Positions 37,066-47,523 of a DNA stretch of 64,000 bases are shown here, piece by piece. Position numbers and translations under genes: made by a program. The first letter of the stretch is position 1. Every line of letters starts with the position of its first letter. The notes under the pieces are model-generated. The model had not been told where the DNA came from. It ran no database searches and saw only the letters and a list, made by a program, of their open reading frames with translations. The stretch comes from Herpetosiphon giganteus (GTDB taxonomy: Bacteria > Chloroflexota > Chloroflexia > Chloroflexales > Herpetosiphonaceae). Location of the stretch: assembly GCF_016907925.1 (NCBI RefSeq), contig NZ_JAFBCZ010000013.1, positions 62,001 to 126,000 on the forward strand. Direction: 5' to 3'.

Positions 37066-38568
37066 ATGCCACTCAGCAACAACGATTTACCGCTTAATCT
37101 CCAAAAAGCGTGGGAGCAAATTGATGGCCATGCCAAGCATTATGGCCTCGATTACTACCCAATTGTCTATCAAATCCTTGATTATAATACGTTGTATGAA
37201 GTTGCTGCCATGGGTGGTTTTCCGCGACGATACCCACATTGGCGCTTCGGAATGGAATATGATCAATTAATCAAGGGCCATGTATATGGATTAAGCATCA
37301 TTTATGAAATGGTGATTAATACTAATCCAGTGTATGCCTATTTGCTCGAAGGCAATATGATTGTTGATCAGAAAACGGTCATGGCGCACGTTGCAGGCCA
37401 TGCTGATTTCTTCAAAAACAACATGTGGTTTGCTCCAACCAATCGTAAAATGCTTGATGTGATGGCGAATCATGCTGGGCGAGTACAACGCTATATCGAT
37501 CGTTATGGCTACGAAGCTGTCGAATCATTTATTGATACGTGTTTATCAATTGAAAATTTGATCGATTATCACTCGCCGTATATTAATCGACCCGAAGCTC
37601 AAACCAGCCAGCCAATCGTCGAAGATGATGATATTGAAGTAGCCGAAGGTTTGCCGTTCGAACGTGCGTATATGAAGGATTTTATTAATCCACCAGAATT
37701 TCTACGCCAGCAACGCGAAAAATTAGTAGAAGAACAGCAGAAAATGCGTAAATTCCCCGAGAATCCGCAAAAAGACGTGCTGTTGTTCTTGATGAATTAC
37801 GCGCCGCTTGAGCGTTGGCAGCATAATATTCTGGAAATTGTGCGCGACGAAGCCTATTATTTTGCGCCGCAAGGCATGACCAAAATCATCAACGAAGGTT
37901 GGGCCAGCTTTTGGCATAGCCGAATTATGACCACACATGCCGCCGAAACCTCGGAAATCGTCGATTTCGCTGATCATCACGCGGGGATTGTGGCGGCCCA
38001 TCCTGGGCGCTTAAATCCCTATCGCTTGGGTTTGCTGTTGCTGCGCGACATCGAAGATCGCTGGAATCGCGGGCGCTTTGGCAAAGATTGGGAGCAATGC
38101 GACGATATGCGTGAAAAGCGCGAATGGGATCTGAAGCTTGGCAAGGGCTTGGAAAAAGTCTTTGAGGTGCGGCGGTTCCACAACGATATTACCTTTCTCG
38201 ACGAATTTCTTACGCCCGAATTTTGCGTTGAAAATAAGCTATTTACCTTCAAGCACAACAACGATACTGATTTGTATGAGATTGTTAATCGTGATTTTGG
38301 CGCGATCAAATCGCAATTGCTTAGCGGCTTGACCAACTTTGGCCAGCCCTATATCTATGTTGAAGATGCCAATTACAACAATCGCGGCGAATTGTATCTG
38401 CGCCATCGCCATGAAGGCAACGATTTGCGCTTGGATTATGCGCGCGACACGCTCAAACATATTCATACAATCTGGACACGTCCGGTCAACCTCGAAACGG
38501 TGCTTGAGGATAAAAAACGCCTATTAACTTTTGATGGCAAGGAATATAGCGAACGGCGACTTGATTAA
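37066..38568 (+). CDS. spoVR: SpoVR/YcgB family protein
   Basis: A 500-residue protein of the SpoVR family. [54 protein letters not shown] and [13 protein letters not shown] are near-invariant in the family. ATG 37066 has AGAGAGG upstream; the longer frame begins in a simple repeat. It is the third member of the prkA module, placed 593 bp after yhbH because of the intervening four-helix-bundle gene and repeats. Confidence 0.94.
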   Translation: MPLSNNDLPLNLQKAWEQIDGHAKHYGLDYYPIVYQILDYNTLYEVAAMGGFPRRYPHWRFGMEYDQLIKGHVYGLSIIYEMVINTNPVYAYLLEGNMIVDQKTVMAHVAGHADFFKNNMWFAPTNRKMLDVMANHAGRVQRYIDRYGYEAVESFIDTCLSIENLIDYHSPYINRPEAQTSQPIVEDDDIEVAEGLPFERAYMKDFINPPEFLRQQREKLVEEQQKMRKFPENPQKDVLLFLMNYAPLERWQHNILEIVRDEAYYFAPQGMTKIINEGWASFWHSRIMTTHAAETSEIVDFADHHAGIVAAHPGRLNPYRLGLLLLRDIEDRWNRGRFGKDWEQCDDMREKREWDLKLGKGLEKVFEVRRFHNDITFLDEFLTPEFCVENKLFTFKHNNDTDLYEIVNRDFGAIKSQLLSGLTNFGQPYIYVEDANYNNRGELYLRHRHEGNDLRLDYARDTLKHIHTIWTRPVNLETVLEDKKRLLTFDGKEYSERRLD

Positions 38569-38594
38569 TCAAGCCAAGCTTCAAGCTATTAACG

Positions 38595-38664
38595 TTTCGC
38601 TACCCTTCCGTCCCTCCGCCAGAGGGAAACGCAGGGGGTTTTCAGCCCCCTGCACCCCCAAATA
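38595..38664 (-). repeat. Dispersed double-hairpin repeat, family A copy 4
   Basis: A copy in reverse orientation 27 bp after the spoVR stop. The second hairpin reads CCCTCTG-G-CGGAGGG on the minus strand, where a T-G wobble preserves the stem. The remaining gap to 38891 has ACCCAGAGGCGCAG, GCCAATAGCCAATAGCC and TCATCCTTCATCCCTC strings and no gene. Confidence 0.85.
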
Positions 38665-38891
38665 TTTGTCTGCTGGATTGTTACTGTGCTTTTGTTACTC
38701 CCAACCTTCGCGATCTTCATGGATCACATTTTTAACCCAGAGGCGCAGAAAATTGAGGGCTTTTGGCTCACGGAATGTATGCATTACCCAACAAGTTTCC
38801 GATAGCCAATAGCCAATAGCCAAAATCTCTCATCCTTCATCCCTCGATACTCTGCGCCTCATCATCTCTGCGTTAAATTAATGGCTTTTGA

Positions 38892-39683
38892 TTAAGATTT
38901 TTGCGCCAACAGCACCTCGCTATAATCGGCAACCCAGCTAAAGCCCAAGTTTTCGTAGGTTTTGATGGCGATGTGATTAGCACTGTGCACATTCAGGCCA
39001 ATATGCTTGATCTCGTGGCGCAGGCTTTGGCAAAGTTTGGCGGTTACTTGCTTGGCCAAGCCTTGACCGCGGTAGGCTGGATGGGTCGTAATATTGCCCA
39101 ATGCTGCCACGCGATAGCTTGGCGAATAGACATGAATCCCAGCGATGCTGATTAATTGATCATCCTGCCAAATGCCATAGCAACAGCCAGTTTCGAGCAT
39201 CCGCGGATCGAAGGCGGTATCGGGATAGGCCTCAGCATAAAGTTGATTAATCGCTGGCAAATCGGCGCTGCTCAGTTGCCCGACCTCGCGCTCAAACCGC
39301 ACCTGATCAAGCTTGCCAAAATCGCGCAAGATCATTTTATGGTGTAGGCCATGATCGTGCAGCTGGTAGCGGTCGGCCAAACCCTCAGCGATGCCAGGCG
39401 AGAAGTGGCAATAAATTTTTGCTGGCAATAATGGCCGCATCGCAGCCGCTAATTGAGCAGAATATTGCTGACGCTGATCATCAAACATCAGCCAAATTGG
39501 CATACTATGGCCAAGATAAACCAAGCCAATTTGCACAATCTCGCCAGCTTCCTCAAGCCCATACCAGAGCGTCGAAGGCCAAAAAAACGCATCCAAATCG
39601 CCAATTTGATAGATATTCAGGTCAGCATTTTGGCTTAGCCATGCTGCAATTTTTTCCCGTTCGTGCAGGGCAATTAAACGCAT
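38892..39683 (-). CDS. GNAT N-acetyltransferase, two-domain
   Basis: A 263-residue protein with an N-terminal degenerate half and a C-terminal FR47-like GNAT domain. NITTHPAYRGQGLAKQVTAKLC is the acetyl-CoA motif and LNVHSANHIAIKTYENLGF follows. ATG 39683 has GAGG 8 nt upstream; an ATG seven codons earlier has none. Substrate unknown. It is divergent from the DMT transporter gene. Confidence 0.82.
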   Translation of the reverse strand: MRLIALHEREKIAAWLSQNADLNIYQIGDLDAFFWPSTLWYGLEEAGEIVQIGLVYLGHSMPIWLMFDDQRQQYSAQLAAAMRPLLPAKIYCHFSPGIAEGLADRYQLHDHGLHHKMILRDFGKLDQVRFEREVGQLSSADLPAINQLYAEAYPDTAFDPRMLETGCCYGIWQDDQLISIAGIHVYSPSYRVAALGNITTHPAYRGQGLAKQVTAKLCQSLRHEIKHIGLNVHSANHIAIKTYENLGFSWVADYSEVLLAQKS

Positions 39684-39788
39684 TGTAGCAACCTCGTACT
39701 CCATCAAAAATGCAACCGACCAATTATATGCTCGCCAAATCTCCGTATACTATATGTCTATGGTCTGATTTCTAGAAAGGGTACGGCA

Positions 39789-40688
39789 ATGAAGCGCTGG
39801 CAAAGCGATGGAGTTTTGTTGTTGATTGTGATGCTTTGGGGCAGCACATTTTTTGTCGTGCGCGATGCGACCGATCATTGGCCGCCGTTGGCCTTTGTGG
39901 CCTTGCGTTTTGTTTTAGCAACGCTGGCGCTCTTGCCATGGGCGCTCAAATCGCTGCGCCAATGGACGCGCACCGATTGGCAGGCAGGCTTGATCACAGG
40001 CAGTTTGCTATGTGTTGGCTACATTACCCAAACGATTGGCATCAGCATGACCACTGCCTCGCGAGCAGGCTTCGTTACTGGATTAAACGTCATTTTTGTG
40101 CCGTTAATGGGCGCAGTGTTGTGGCGCAGCAAAATTAGCGCCAAAGTCTGGGCTGGCGTAATTTTAGCCGTTGCTGGCTTGTATGTGCTCTCGATTGATA
40201 GCACTCCGCATGCAGGCTCGCAGCCAGTTTCGCTTTGGGGCGACTTCTTGGTGTTTATCTGCGCAGTAACTTTTGCAGGGCATATTTTGGCGATTGGCCA
40301 TTGGACCAAAAAGGCCTCGCCAATTGCCATGAACATGATTCAAGTGGCGGTTGTAGCGGTCGTTGCCAGTCTTGGTAGCCTGCTGTTTGAAACAGTGCCC
40401 GCCTTGCCAGCAGATGTTTTTTGGGCGGGCGCATATTTGGGCATTATCTGCACAGCGGTCTTGCTGGCGATTCAGATTATCGTGCAGCGCTATGCCTCGC
40501 CAACCCGCACCGCCTTGATCTTCGTACTAGAGCCAGTTTTTGCGGCGCTATTTGCCGCAACATTTGGCAACGAAAGCATTTCATCAACCTTCGTTTGGGG
40601 TGGCTTATTAATGATGATTGGCATTGTGATTGCCGAATTGCCGCCCTTAGCATTGTTCAAGAAGCAGGAACCAAATGAAACAGTTTGA
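39789..40688 (+). CDS. DMT superfamily (EamA) transporter
   Basis: A 299-residue membrane protein of ten predicted helices with two EamA repeats. MLWGSTFFVVRDATDHWPPLAFVALRF in repeat one and a matching VLEPVFAALFAATFGNESIS in repeat two are typical of drug/metabolite exporters. AAGGG precedes ATG 39789. The stop overlaps the following HAD gene by 14 nt, so the two are translationally coupled. Confidence 0.9.
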   Translation: MKRWQSDGVLLLIVMLWGSTFFVVRDATDHWPPLAFVALRFVLATLALLPWALKSLRQWTRTDWQAGLITGSLLCVGYITQTIGISMTTASRAGFVTGLNVIFVPLMGAVLWRSKISAKVWAGVILAVAGLYVLSIDSTPHAGSQPVSLWGDFLVFICAVTFAGHILAIGHWTKKASPIAMNMIQVAVVAVVASLGSLLFETVPALPADVFWAGAYLGIICTAVLLAIQIIVQRYASPTRTALIFVLEPVFAALFAATFGNESISSTFVWGGLLMMIGIVIAELPPLALFKKQEPNETV

Positions 40689-41325
40689 AGCAATTTTGTT
40701 TGATTGTGATGGCGTGTTGGTCGATAGCGAGCCGGTGAGCATGCGGGCCTTGGATGTATTTTTGGCCCGCTACGGCAAGCAAGCTGAACCCGATTGGGGC
40801 CATCGCATGGTTGGTCGCCGCGCGCATGATAATGCCAAAACGATGATTGAGAGCTTCGATTTGCCCTTGAGCATCGAGCAAACGATTGCCGAGCATCGCC
40901 AATTGATTTTTGAACTGGTCGAGCACGAAGCCGAAGCCATGCCCTACGCCGATCAAATTATTCGTTGGCTCAATCAACAGCACATCCCAATTGCGGTTGC
41001 CACCTCGTCGCCGCGCCCATATTTGACCATGGTGCTGCAAAAATTTGGCTGGAACGATTGTTTTGGCGCAACCGTCACTGGCGAGGAAGTGGCCAACGGC
41101 AAGCCAGCACCGGATATTTTTCTGCGCGCCGCCAAATTGTTGGGTGTGACGGCCAAAGCCAGCCTTGTGCTCGAAGATTCGCCGCAAGGCGTGCAAGCAG
41201 GCTTGGCGGCAGAGGCAACGGTTTATGCAGTGCCCAACAGCGTCACCAAATACTTGGAATTTCCGCCAGTGGCCAAATATGCGAGTTTGGCCGAGGTGCT
41301 AGCCGAGCTGCAAGCCAACAGCTAA
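40675..41325 (+). CDS. HAD-superfamily phosphatase / beta-phosphoglucomutase-like
   Basis: A 216-residue HAD hydrolase with a helical cap between motifs I and II. Motif I FDCDGVLVDSEP (nucleophile Asp10, acid Asp12), motif II VATSSPRP, motif III lysine in GKPAPDIFLRAAK and motif IV VLEDSPQGVQAG are all present. Substrates in this subgroup include sugar phosphates. It overlaps the transporter gene, which might hint at a shared small-molecule role, but this is weak. Confidence 0.9.
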   Translation: MKQFEAILFDCDGVLVDSEPVSMRALDVFLARYGKQAEPDWGHRMVGRRAHDNAKTMIESFDLPLSIEQTIAEHRQLIFELVEHEAEAMPYADQIIRWLNQQHIPIAVATSSPRPYLTMVLQKFGWNDCFGATVTGEEVANGKPAPDIFLRAAKLLGVTAKASLVLEDSPQGVQAGLAAEATVYAVPNSVTKYLEFPPVAKYASLAEVLAELQANS

Positions 41326-41361
41326 ACCTGCGCTATTCATAAGTGGTAACAGCCAAACCCC

Positions 41362-41389
41362 TTGCAGATCGACGGCTTTAAGGTAGAGT
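41362..41389 (+). promoter_or_regulatory. Possible promoter of cutA
   Basis: TTGCAG (41362-41367), 16 bp and TAGAGT (41384-41389). It is a moderate match, 36 bp upstream of ATG 41425. Confidence 0.35.
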
Positions 41390-41424
41390 AAACACAGCAA
41401 GCGGTTAATCGATCTGGAGGCGTT

Positions 41425-41760
41425 ATGTCTGATGCAGCGCAGGTTGTTTTGATTAGCACAAGTAATGCTGATGAGGCTCGCACGCTGGCCCTAGCCTTGG
41501 TAACTGAACGGCTGGCAGCCAGCGTTAATATTTTGCCGCAAATTAGCTCGATTTATCATTGGGAAGGCATACTCAAAGAAGAGGCCGAGATTTTGTTGAT
41601 TGTGCGCACGCGTGCTGATGCGCTGGGCAGCCTGATCGAGCGGGTTGAACAATTGCACTCATATGCGCTACCCGAAATTATTGCTTTGCCGATTGTCGAT
41701 GGCTCGCAACGCTTTATCAATTGGATTTTGGGCGAAGTAATGACCAATGAGGATGCCTAA
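41425..41760 (+). CDS. cutA: Divalent-cation tolerance protein CutA
   Basis: A 111-residue ferredoxin-like-fold protein, a trimer in known members. VVLISTSNADEARTLALALV, ASVNILPQISSIYHWEGIL and SYALPEIIALPIVDGSQRFINWI match the family throughout. It is linked to metal tolerance in E. coli, but the molecular role is unclear. TGGAGG precedes ATG 41425. Its TAA overlaps the ATG of the response regulator (TAATG). Confidence 0.93.
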   Translation: MSDAAQVVLISTSNADEARTLALALVTERLAASVNILPQISSIYHWEGILKEEAEILLIVRTRADALGSLIERVEQLHSYALPEIIALPIVDGSQRFINWILGEVMTNEDA

Positions 41761-42458
41761 TGCAACGTATTTTAATTGTTGATGATGAACCAAGCGTGGT
41801 CGATGTGGTGCGTTCGCGCTTTGAACGTGAGGGCTTTGCGGTTGGCGAAACTGGCTCTGGCGAAGATGCCTTGCTGCGCTTGCGCAACGAAACCTATGAT
41901 CTTTTGATTTTGGATATTGGCTTGCCCGGGATTGATGGTTTTGGGGTGTTGCGCCAAATGCGGGCCGAGGGCTTTGAGCAACCAGTGATTATGCTCACAG
42001 CGCGGGCCGATGAGGTTGATCGGGTGGTTGGCTTGGAGCTTGGCGCTGATGATTATGTAGTCAAGCCATTTTCGCCACGCGAACTGGTGGCGCGGGTGCG
42101 GGCCTTGTTGCGGCGCACAGCCGAAGCCAGCCGGTTGCGCCAACAAATTGGCGATGCAGTGCCAACCTCAAATGGCTTGCAGCTGGATAATGCCCGCCGT
42201 CGTGCGACCTTCCGCGATGTGCAATTAACCTTGCGGCCCAAAGAATTTGATCTTTTGGCCTATTTGGCTTCGCATCCAGGCCAAGTGTTTACCCGCGAAG
42301 TCTTGCTCGGCCAAGTTTGGGGCTACGACGAATATGTCGATGCGCGCACAGTTGATGTGCATATTCGGCGTTTGCGCTCAAAACTCAGCGAAATCGACCC
42401 CGAATCGAATTTGATTCAGACCGAATGGGGCATTGGCTATCGGTTTATCGAAGGCTAA
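41760..42458 (+). CDS. OmpR/PhoB-family response regulator (orphan)
   Basis: A 232-residue two-domain regulator. The receiver domain (1-118) has the acidic pocket DDE at 8-10, phospho-acceptor Asp52 in LILDIGLPG and Lys102 in VVKPFSPREL. A winged-helix domain follows, with LRPKEFDLLAYLASHPGQVFTREVLL and DARTVDVHIRRLRSKL. It is translationally coupled to cutA, and no histidine kinase gene is adjacent. A hairpin (42468-42500) lies at the convergent junction with argF. Confidence 0.94.
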   Translation: MQRILIVDDEPSVVDVVRSRFEREGFAVGETGSGEDALLRLRNETYDLLILDIGLPGIDGFGVLRQMRAEGFEQPVIMLTARADEVDRVVGLELGADDYVVKPFSPRELVARVRALLRRTAEASRLRQQIGDAVPTSNGLQLDNARRRATFRDVQLTLRPKEFDLLAYLASHPGQVFTREVLLGQVWGYDEYVDARTVDVHIRRLRSKLSEIDPESNLIQTEWGIGYRFIEG

Positions 42459-42467
42459 AAGATGGCT

Positions 42468-42500
42468 ATTCAGCCCCGCAGCATGGGCACGGGGCTGAAT
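42468..42500. terminator. Hairpin between convergent response regulator and argF
   Basis: Perfect 11-bp arms ATTCAGCCCCG / CGGGGCTGAAT surround an 11-nt loop. There is no clear T-tract on either strand, so terminator activity is plausible but not certain. Confidence 0.5.
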
Positions 42501-42527
42501 TCAAGCCAGTTGCTTGGTTAAATAATT

Positions 42528-43496
42528 TTAGGCGGCGAGGCGTTTGGTGCGGCGTAAAGCCAAGCCAGCAACGGTGGCAACCAACACAGCTTTGTGGGTA
42601 TGCAAGCGATTTTCAGCTTGATCAAACACAATCGAACGCTCGCCATCAGCAACATCGGCGCTAATTTCCTCGCCACGATGCATTGGCAAACAGTGCATTA
42701 CTTTGGCTCCAGCATTAGCTGCGGCCAACAGTTCAGCATTAATTTGAAATGGTTGTAGCGCTTCCAAATGACCTTCGGCCACGACTTGGCCCATACTGAC
42801 CCAAACATCGGTATACAACACATCAGCATTCTTGACAGCTTCCAACGGATCGTTGGTCACGATGATTTTGGTGCCATTGGCGGCAGCTTGCAAGCGGGCT
42901 TGAGCCAACAACTGCTGATCAACATTCGCCACAAATGGCGTGCCGATCGCAAAATCCATGCCCAAGCGTGGCGCAATCTCCAACAACGAATTGGAAACAT
43001 TATTCGGATCGCCAAGGTAGACCAATTTCACACCTTTGCAACTGCCAAAATGCTCGCGAATCGTTAAGGCATCGGCCAAGGCTTGCACCGGATGCAGCCA
43101 ATCGGAAAGGCCATTGATCACTGGCACATCGGCGGCTTCGGCCAACTCGACCAAGGTAGCGTGATCGTTGACCCGCGCCATAATCGCATCGCACATGCGG
43201 CTGAGCACGCGCGCGGTATCGCCGATGGTTTCGCCACGGCCAATTTGCGTATCGCGGGGGCTAAGGTAAATGCCATGGCCGCCGAGTTGCACCATTGCCG
43301 ATTCGAAGCCAACGCGGGTGCGGGTTGAAGGCTTTTCGAAAATCATCGCCAAGGTGCGGTTTGCCAGCAGGGGATGCGCTTTGCGGCGTTGTTGGCGCAG
43401 TTTGAGTTCGGCAGCAGTTTCGAGCACGTCGAGCAATTCAGTGTCGTTCCAATCGGCCAAGGCCAGTAAATCGCGACCAAGAAGTGAGTGTGTCAT
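42528..43496 (-). CDS. argF: Ornithine carbamoyltransferase
   Basis: A 322-residue enzyme converting ornithine and carbamoyl phosphate to citrulline. The carbamoyl phosphate motif is STRTR at 57-61, with HPVQALAD in the middle and MHCLPMHRGEEIS near residue 270. GGAGG precedes the ATG. It is the last gene of the minus-strand arginine cluster, 51 bp after argH. Confidence 0.95.
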   Translation of the reverse strand: MTHSLLGRDLLALADWNDTELLDVLETAAELKLRQQRRKAHPLLANRTLAMIFEKPSTRTRVGFESAMVQLGGHGIYLSPRDTQIGRGETIGDTARVLSRMCDAIMARVNDHATLVELAEAADVPVINGLSDWLHPVQALADALTIREHFGSCKGVKLVYLGDPNNVSNSLLEIAPRLGMDFAIGTPFVANVDQQLLAQARLQAAANGTKIIVTNDPLEAVKNADVLYTDVWVSMGQVVAEGHLEALQPFQINAELLAAANAGAKVMHCLPMHRGEEISADVADGERSIVFDQAENRLHTHKAVLVATVAGLALRRTKRLAA

Positions 43497-43547
43497 TTGG
43501 AAGCCTCCGTTAAGGGTAACGGCAGGGCGAGGGCGCTATGGGCAACC

Positions 43548-44912
43548 TCAGCCTTCTGCTAAAACGTGTTGAGCAGCAATCAGTTGGTCGCGCACGGCGT
43601 TGGGCGCTGTTCCACCAGGTACGTCGCGCATGGCGACAGAACGAGCAAAATCGAATAAACCAGCAACATCGGTCAAGCTTGGGTGGGCTGCAACGAAGCT
43701 TTCAGCAGGCAATTGGCGCATGCCAACGCCGCGTTGTTCAGCTTCGCGCACCAAGCGCCCAGCAATATGATGGGCTTCGCGAAATGGCACTCCCCGGCGT
43801 ACCAATTCATCAGCCACATCAGTCGCCAACATCGCATCATCCAAGGCCGCCGCCATGCGTTCGGTGTTGAAACGGGCGGTGCGAATTGCCCCAGCAACCA
43901 CCGGCAAAGTTAGGTTTAATGTATCGATCGCATCGAATAAGGGTGCTTTATCTTCTTGTAAATCTTTGTCGTAGGCCGATGGCAAGCCCTTGAGCAAGGT
44001 CAAAACCGTAACCAGATTGCCGATTAAACGGCCAGATTTGCCGCGTGCCAATTCGAGCGAATCGGGATTTTTCTTTTGGGGCATTAAACTTGAGCCAGTT
44101 GAATAGGCATCATCAAGCGCCACAAAGCCCCATTCGGCGCTGCTCCAGATGATCCAATCTTCTGCAAGCTGGCTGATGTGCACACCCAATAAGGCCGTTG
44201 CCGCCAAAATTTCGACAATATAATCGCGATCGCTGGTGGCATCGAGGCTATTTTGGCTGATGCTGGCAAAGCCTAATTCGGCTGCCAGTGCTGCCCGATC
44301 GACCGCAAACGCTGTGCCTGCAAGCGCGCCAGAGCCAAGCGGCAAGACGCTGACTCGCTTGGTAGCATCGTGCAAACGCTGGCGATCACGATCTAAACGC
44401 CAAAAATGAGCCAACAGGGCGTGTGATAATAAGACTGGCTGCGCCCGTTGTAGGTGGGTATAGCCAGGCAACATTGCCTCGCCAACTGCTTTGGCTTGCT
44501 CTAGCAATGCCGCTTGCACATCGCGAATCAAATCATCGGCCAATTTGAGTGCGCCTAACGTCCACAAACGGGTATCGGTTGCCACTTGATCGTTACGCGA
44601 GCGGCCAGTATGCAATTTGCCCGCCAAGGCTCCGATGAAATCACCCAAACGGCGTTCGACCGCCGTGTGAATATCTTCATCGCTGGTTAACGACAAAAAC
44701 AGGCCTTCTTCAAACTCCTGTGCCACTTGGCGCAAGCCTGCGATCAATGCTTGGCATTCATCAGCTTGCAAAATGCCAGCCCGCTCTAAGCCATTGGCCC
44801 AAGCAATCGAGCCACGAATATCCTCGGCCCATAAGCGCCGATCGACTGGAAACGAATCGTTGAATAAGCGCATATGCTCAGCCAACGAGCCACTAAAACG
44901 TCCACCCCACAT
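43548..44912 (-). CDS. argH: Argininosuccinate lyase
   Basis: A 454-residue fumarase-superfamily enzyme producing arginine and fumarate. MWGGRFSGSLAEHM starts the protein, with HTGRSRNDQVATDTRLW, TAGYTHLQ-type PGYTHLQRAQP and the signature loop GSSLMPQKKNPDSLELARGKSGR. It lies 192 bp after argJ, a gap filled with an inverted repeat and simple repeats. Confidence 0.96.
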   Translation of the reverse strand: MWGGRFSGSLAEHMRLFNDSFPVDRRLWAEDIRGSIAWANGLERAGILQADECQALIAGLRQVAQEFEEGLFLSLTSDEDIHTAVERRLGDFIGALAGKLHTGRSRNDQVATDTRLWTLGALKLADDLIRDVQAALLEQAKAVGEAMLPGYTHLQRAQPVLLSHALLAHFWRLDRDRQRLHDATKRVSVLPLGSGALAGTAFAVDRAALAAELGFASISQNSLDATSDRDYIVEILAATALLGVHISQLAEDWIIWSSAEWGFVALDDAYSTGSSLMPQKKNPDSLELARGKSGRLIGNLVTVLTLLKGLPSAYDKDLQEDKAPLFDAIDTLNLTLPVVAGAIRTARFNTERMAAALDDAMLATDVADELVRRGVPFREAHHIAGRLVREAEQRGVGMRQLPAESFVAAHPSLTDVAGLFDFARSVAMRDVPGGTAPNAVRDQLIAAQHVLAEG

Positions 44913-44960
44913 GGTTTGGTTACCTCGTTATTTAGGGTTCAGGGGCTAGGGATCAGGTTT

Positions 44961-45023
44961 GGGCTATAGGCTTTTGGCTATTGATATTCGATTTTTCAAC
45001 GAAACTCCGATAGCCTATAGCCC
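44961..45023. repeat. Inverted repeat between argJ and argH
   Basis: Twelve-base perfect arms GGGCTATAGGCT / AGCCTATAGCCC flank 39 bp, followed by further CCCATAGCCCATAGCC units. The same TATAGCC-type string occurs in other gaps. A CAGGGGCTAGGGATCAGG string lies beside it. Confidence 0.7.
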
Positions 45024-45104
45024 ATAGCCCATAGCCAGATTACCTCTGCGCCGCTGCGTTAAACGTTTAATCTAGTTCCAGACCCCTGATCCCTGAACCC
45101 TCGT

Positions 45105-46292
45105 TTACGTCCGATAATCGGCGTTGATTCGTACATATTCGGCGCTAAAATCGCAGGTCCAAGCATAGCCAGTGGCCGCGCCCGCCCCAAGATTAAGCCG
45201 AATTGCCACATGCTGGCCGCTGATTTGGCTGGCAGCTTCGCGTTCGCTATAGTCGGTGGGCGTGCCACCAGCAACTAATTGCACCTCGCCCAACCAAAGT
45301 TCAACTTGGCTAGGATCGAATGGGACACCAGCTACGCCAGCAGCTGCCAAAATTCGGCCCCAATTGGGATCACCGCCGTGAATCGCGGTTTTGACCAACG
45401 GTGAGCAGGCAATTTTGCGAGCAACAGTACGCGCTGCGGCAACACTTGGCGCATGAGCAACCGTGACGGTGACCAATTTGGTTGCGCCTTCGCCATCGGC
45501 GGCAATTTGTTTGGCCAAATCGATGCAGACCGCTTCGAGCGCTTGGCGGAAACTAGCAATATTGCTGGCGTTGATCGTCACGCCACTTGCGCCCGAGGCC
45601 AACAGCAACAACGTATCGTTAGTACTTGGGTCGCCATCGACCGTAACGCAATTGAACGATGCGTCGCTAACTTCACGTAACAAGCTTTGGGCCAAATCAG
45701 CATCGATAGCCACATCGGTGGTGACAATCGACAGCATGGTTGCCATCATCGGATGGATCATGCCTGCGCCTTTGGCAACGCCTGCAACCGTCACCAAACT
45801 CCCATCGATCACCGCATTGGCGCTAGCGGTTTTGGGGCGGGTGTCGGTGGTCATAATTGCTTCGGCAAGCGCTGGAGCATGCTCAACACCCAGTTCTGGG
45901 GCGATTGCAGCAACGCCCTTGGCCACTTTTTCAACATTCAGTTGATGGCCAATTACGCCAGTTGAAAGCACTAAAACCTGATGCGGCTCGCAGCCAACCG
46001 CCTCAGCCGCCAAACGAGCCATTTCGCGAGCAGCAGCATCGCCTTGTGCGCCAGTACAAGCGTTGGCACAACCAGCGTTGGCAATAATTGCCCGAATTTC
46101 GCTGGCATGCTCGGCTAACACTGCTTGATCGTAGAGCACTGGCGCGGCTTTGACGAGGCTGGTGGTAAAAACCCCAGCCGCCGTACAAACATCATCAGCA
46201 ACAAGTAAACTTAAATCAGGATTACCACTGGCCTTCAAGCCACATCGCCCCGCAGCACTGCGGAAACCAGGAGCAAAACGAAAGATACTCAT
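45105..46292 (-). CDS. argJ: Bifunctional ornithine acetyltransferase / N-acetylglutamate synthase
   Basis: A 395-residue, self-cleaving enzyme of the cyclic arginine pathway. KGAGMIHPMMATMLSIVTTD contains the autoproteolysis site before Thr185. GVFTTSLVKAAPV and NAGCANACTGAQGD in the N-terminal chain and VDGDPSTNDTLLLLASG in the C-terminal chain are typical. It starts 2 nt after the argG stop, so the two are coupled. Because argA is also present, this ArgJ may act mainly as the recycling ornithine acetyltransferase. Confidence 0.95.
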   Translation of the reverse strand: MSIFRFAPGFRSAAGRCGLKASGNPDLSLLVADDVCTAAGVFTTSLVKAAPVLYDQAVLAEHASEIRAIIANAGCANACTGAQGDAAAREMARLAAEAVGCEPHQVLVLSTGVIGHQLNVEKVAKGVAAIAPELGVEHAPALAEAIMTTDTRPKTASANAVIDGSLVTVAGVAKGAGMIHPMMATMLSIVTTDVAIDADLAQSLLREVSDASFNCVTVDGDPSTNDTLLLLASGASGVTINASNIASFRQALEAVCIDLAKQIAADGEGATKLVTVTVAHAPSVAAARTVARKIACSPLVKTAIHGGDPNWGRILAAAGVAGVPFDPSQVELWLGEVQLVAGGTPTDYSEREAASQISGQHVAIRLNLGAGAATGYAWTCDFSAEYVRINADYRT

Positions 46293-46294
46293 GC

Positions 46295-47506
46295 TTATTC
46301 GGCTCCTGAGGTTAAGGCTTCGACTTTTTGGGGCAAGCCAAAGAGCTTGATAAAGCCTTCAGCATCTGCTTGGTTATAAACGGCATCTTCGCTGAAGGTT
46401 GCCAAATCGGGCACATACAAGCTGCGTTCGGCCTTGCGTCCAACCAAATGCACGCCACCTTTGAAGACCTTCAAACGGGTCAAGCCAGTGACGTTCTTTT
46501 GGGTTTCGGTGAAGAACGCCGACAAGGCATAGCGCAACGGCGACCACCATTGGCCGTTGTAAATCAACTCTGAGAAGCGAATTGCCAAGGTATCTTTGTA
46601 GTGCAAGGTTTCGCGATCGAGCGCCAATTCTTCGAGGCCTTGATGAGCGCGATAGAGCAACGTGCCGCCTGGCGTTTCGTATACGCCATGGCTCTTCATG
46701 CCAACTAAGCGATTTTCAACCAAATCGACACGGCCAACGCCATGGCGTGCGCCAATCTCGTTGAGGGTTTGCAGCAAAGCCACGGGGCCAAGTTGTTCGC
46801 CATTCACGCTCACTGGAATGCCGCGCTCGAAGCCAATTTCCAGATATTCTGGCACATCAGGCGCTTGTTCTGGGGTAACGGTGCGTTGGAACATATTTAA
46901 TTCTGGCTCCAGCCATGGATCTTCCAACGAGCCGCCTTCGTGGCTCAAGTGCCAAATATTGCCGTCGCGGCTGTAGATTGAGGCGCGGGTGCTGGTAACT
47001 GGCACATTGTGCAATGCAGCATAATCAAGCGCATCTTCGCGTGAGCGAATGTGCCATTCACGCCATGGGGCGATAATTTTCATGTGCGGAGCCAAAGCCA
47101 TATAGGTCAATTCAAAGCGTACTTGATCGTTGCCTTTGCCCGTACAGCCGTGGGAAAGTGCATCAGCACCAACTTTCAAGGCGGTTTGCACTTGGCCGCG
47201 CGCGATCAATGGGCGAGCGATGCTGGTACCAAGCAAATAGGTGCGTTCGTAAGTTGCGCCCGATTGCAACATTGGAAACAAGAAATCGCGCACAAATTCT
47301 TCGCGCAAATCTTCGACATAGCAGGCACTAGCGCCTGAAGCAATGGCTTTGGCCTCTACGCCGCTCAGATCGTCATCTTGACCAAGATTGGCGCAATAGC
47401 AGACGACTTCACAGCCATAATGTTCCTTCAACCACGGCACAATCACGCTGGTATCCAAGCCACCAGAGTAAGCCAGCACAACTTTCTTTGCAGTCGCATT
47501 CGACAT
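46295..47506 (-). CDS. argG: Argininosuccinate synthase
   Basis: A 403-residue ATP-dependent ligase of citrulline and aspartate. PP-loop motif [17 protein letters not shown] is near the N-terminus, and [12 protein letters not shown] and [15 protein letters not shown] follow. The start is within a base or two of 47506: AAGGAGTTCATTGGTC precedes the ATG, and a TTG two codons earlier is the alternative. Its leader contains an exact 70-bp tandem duplication. Confidence 0.95.
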   Translation of the reverse strand: MSNATAKKVVLAYSGGLDTSVIVPWLKEHYGCEVVCYCANLGQDDDLSGVEAKAIASGASACYVEDLREEFVRDFLFPMLQSGATYERTYLLGTSIARPLIARGQVQTALKVGADALSHGCTGKGNDQVRFELTYMALAPHMKIIAPWREWHIRSREDALDYAALHNVPVTSTRASIYSRDGNIWHLSHEGGSLEDPWLEPELNMFQRTVTPEQAPDVPEYLEIGFERGIPVSVNGEQLGPVALLQTLNEIGARHGVGRVDLVENRLVGMKSHGVYETPGGTLLYRAHQGLEELALDRETLHYKDTLAIRFSELIYNGQWWSPLRYALSAFFTETQKNVTGLTRLKVFKGGVHLVGRKAERSLYVPDLATFSEDAVYNQADAEGFIKLFGLPQKVEALTSGAE

Positions 47507-47523
47507 GACCAATGAACTCCTTA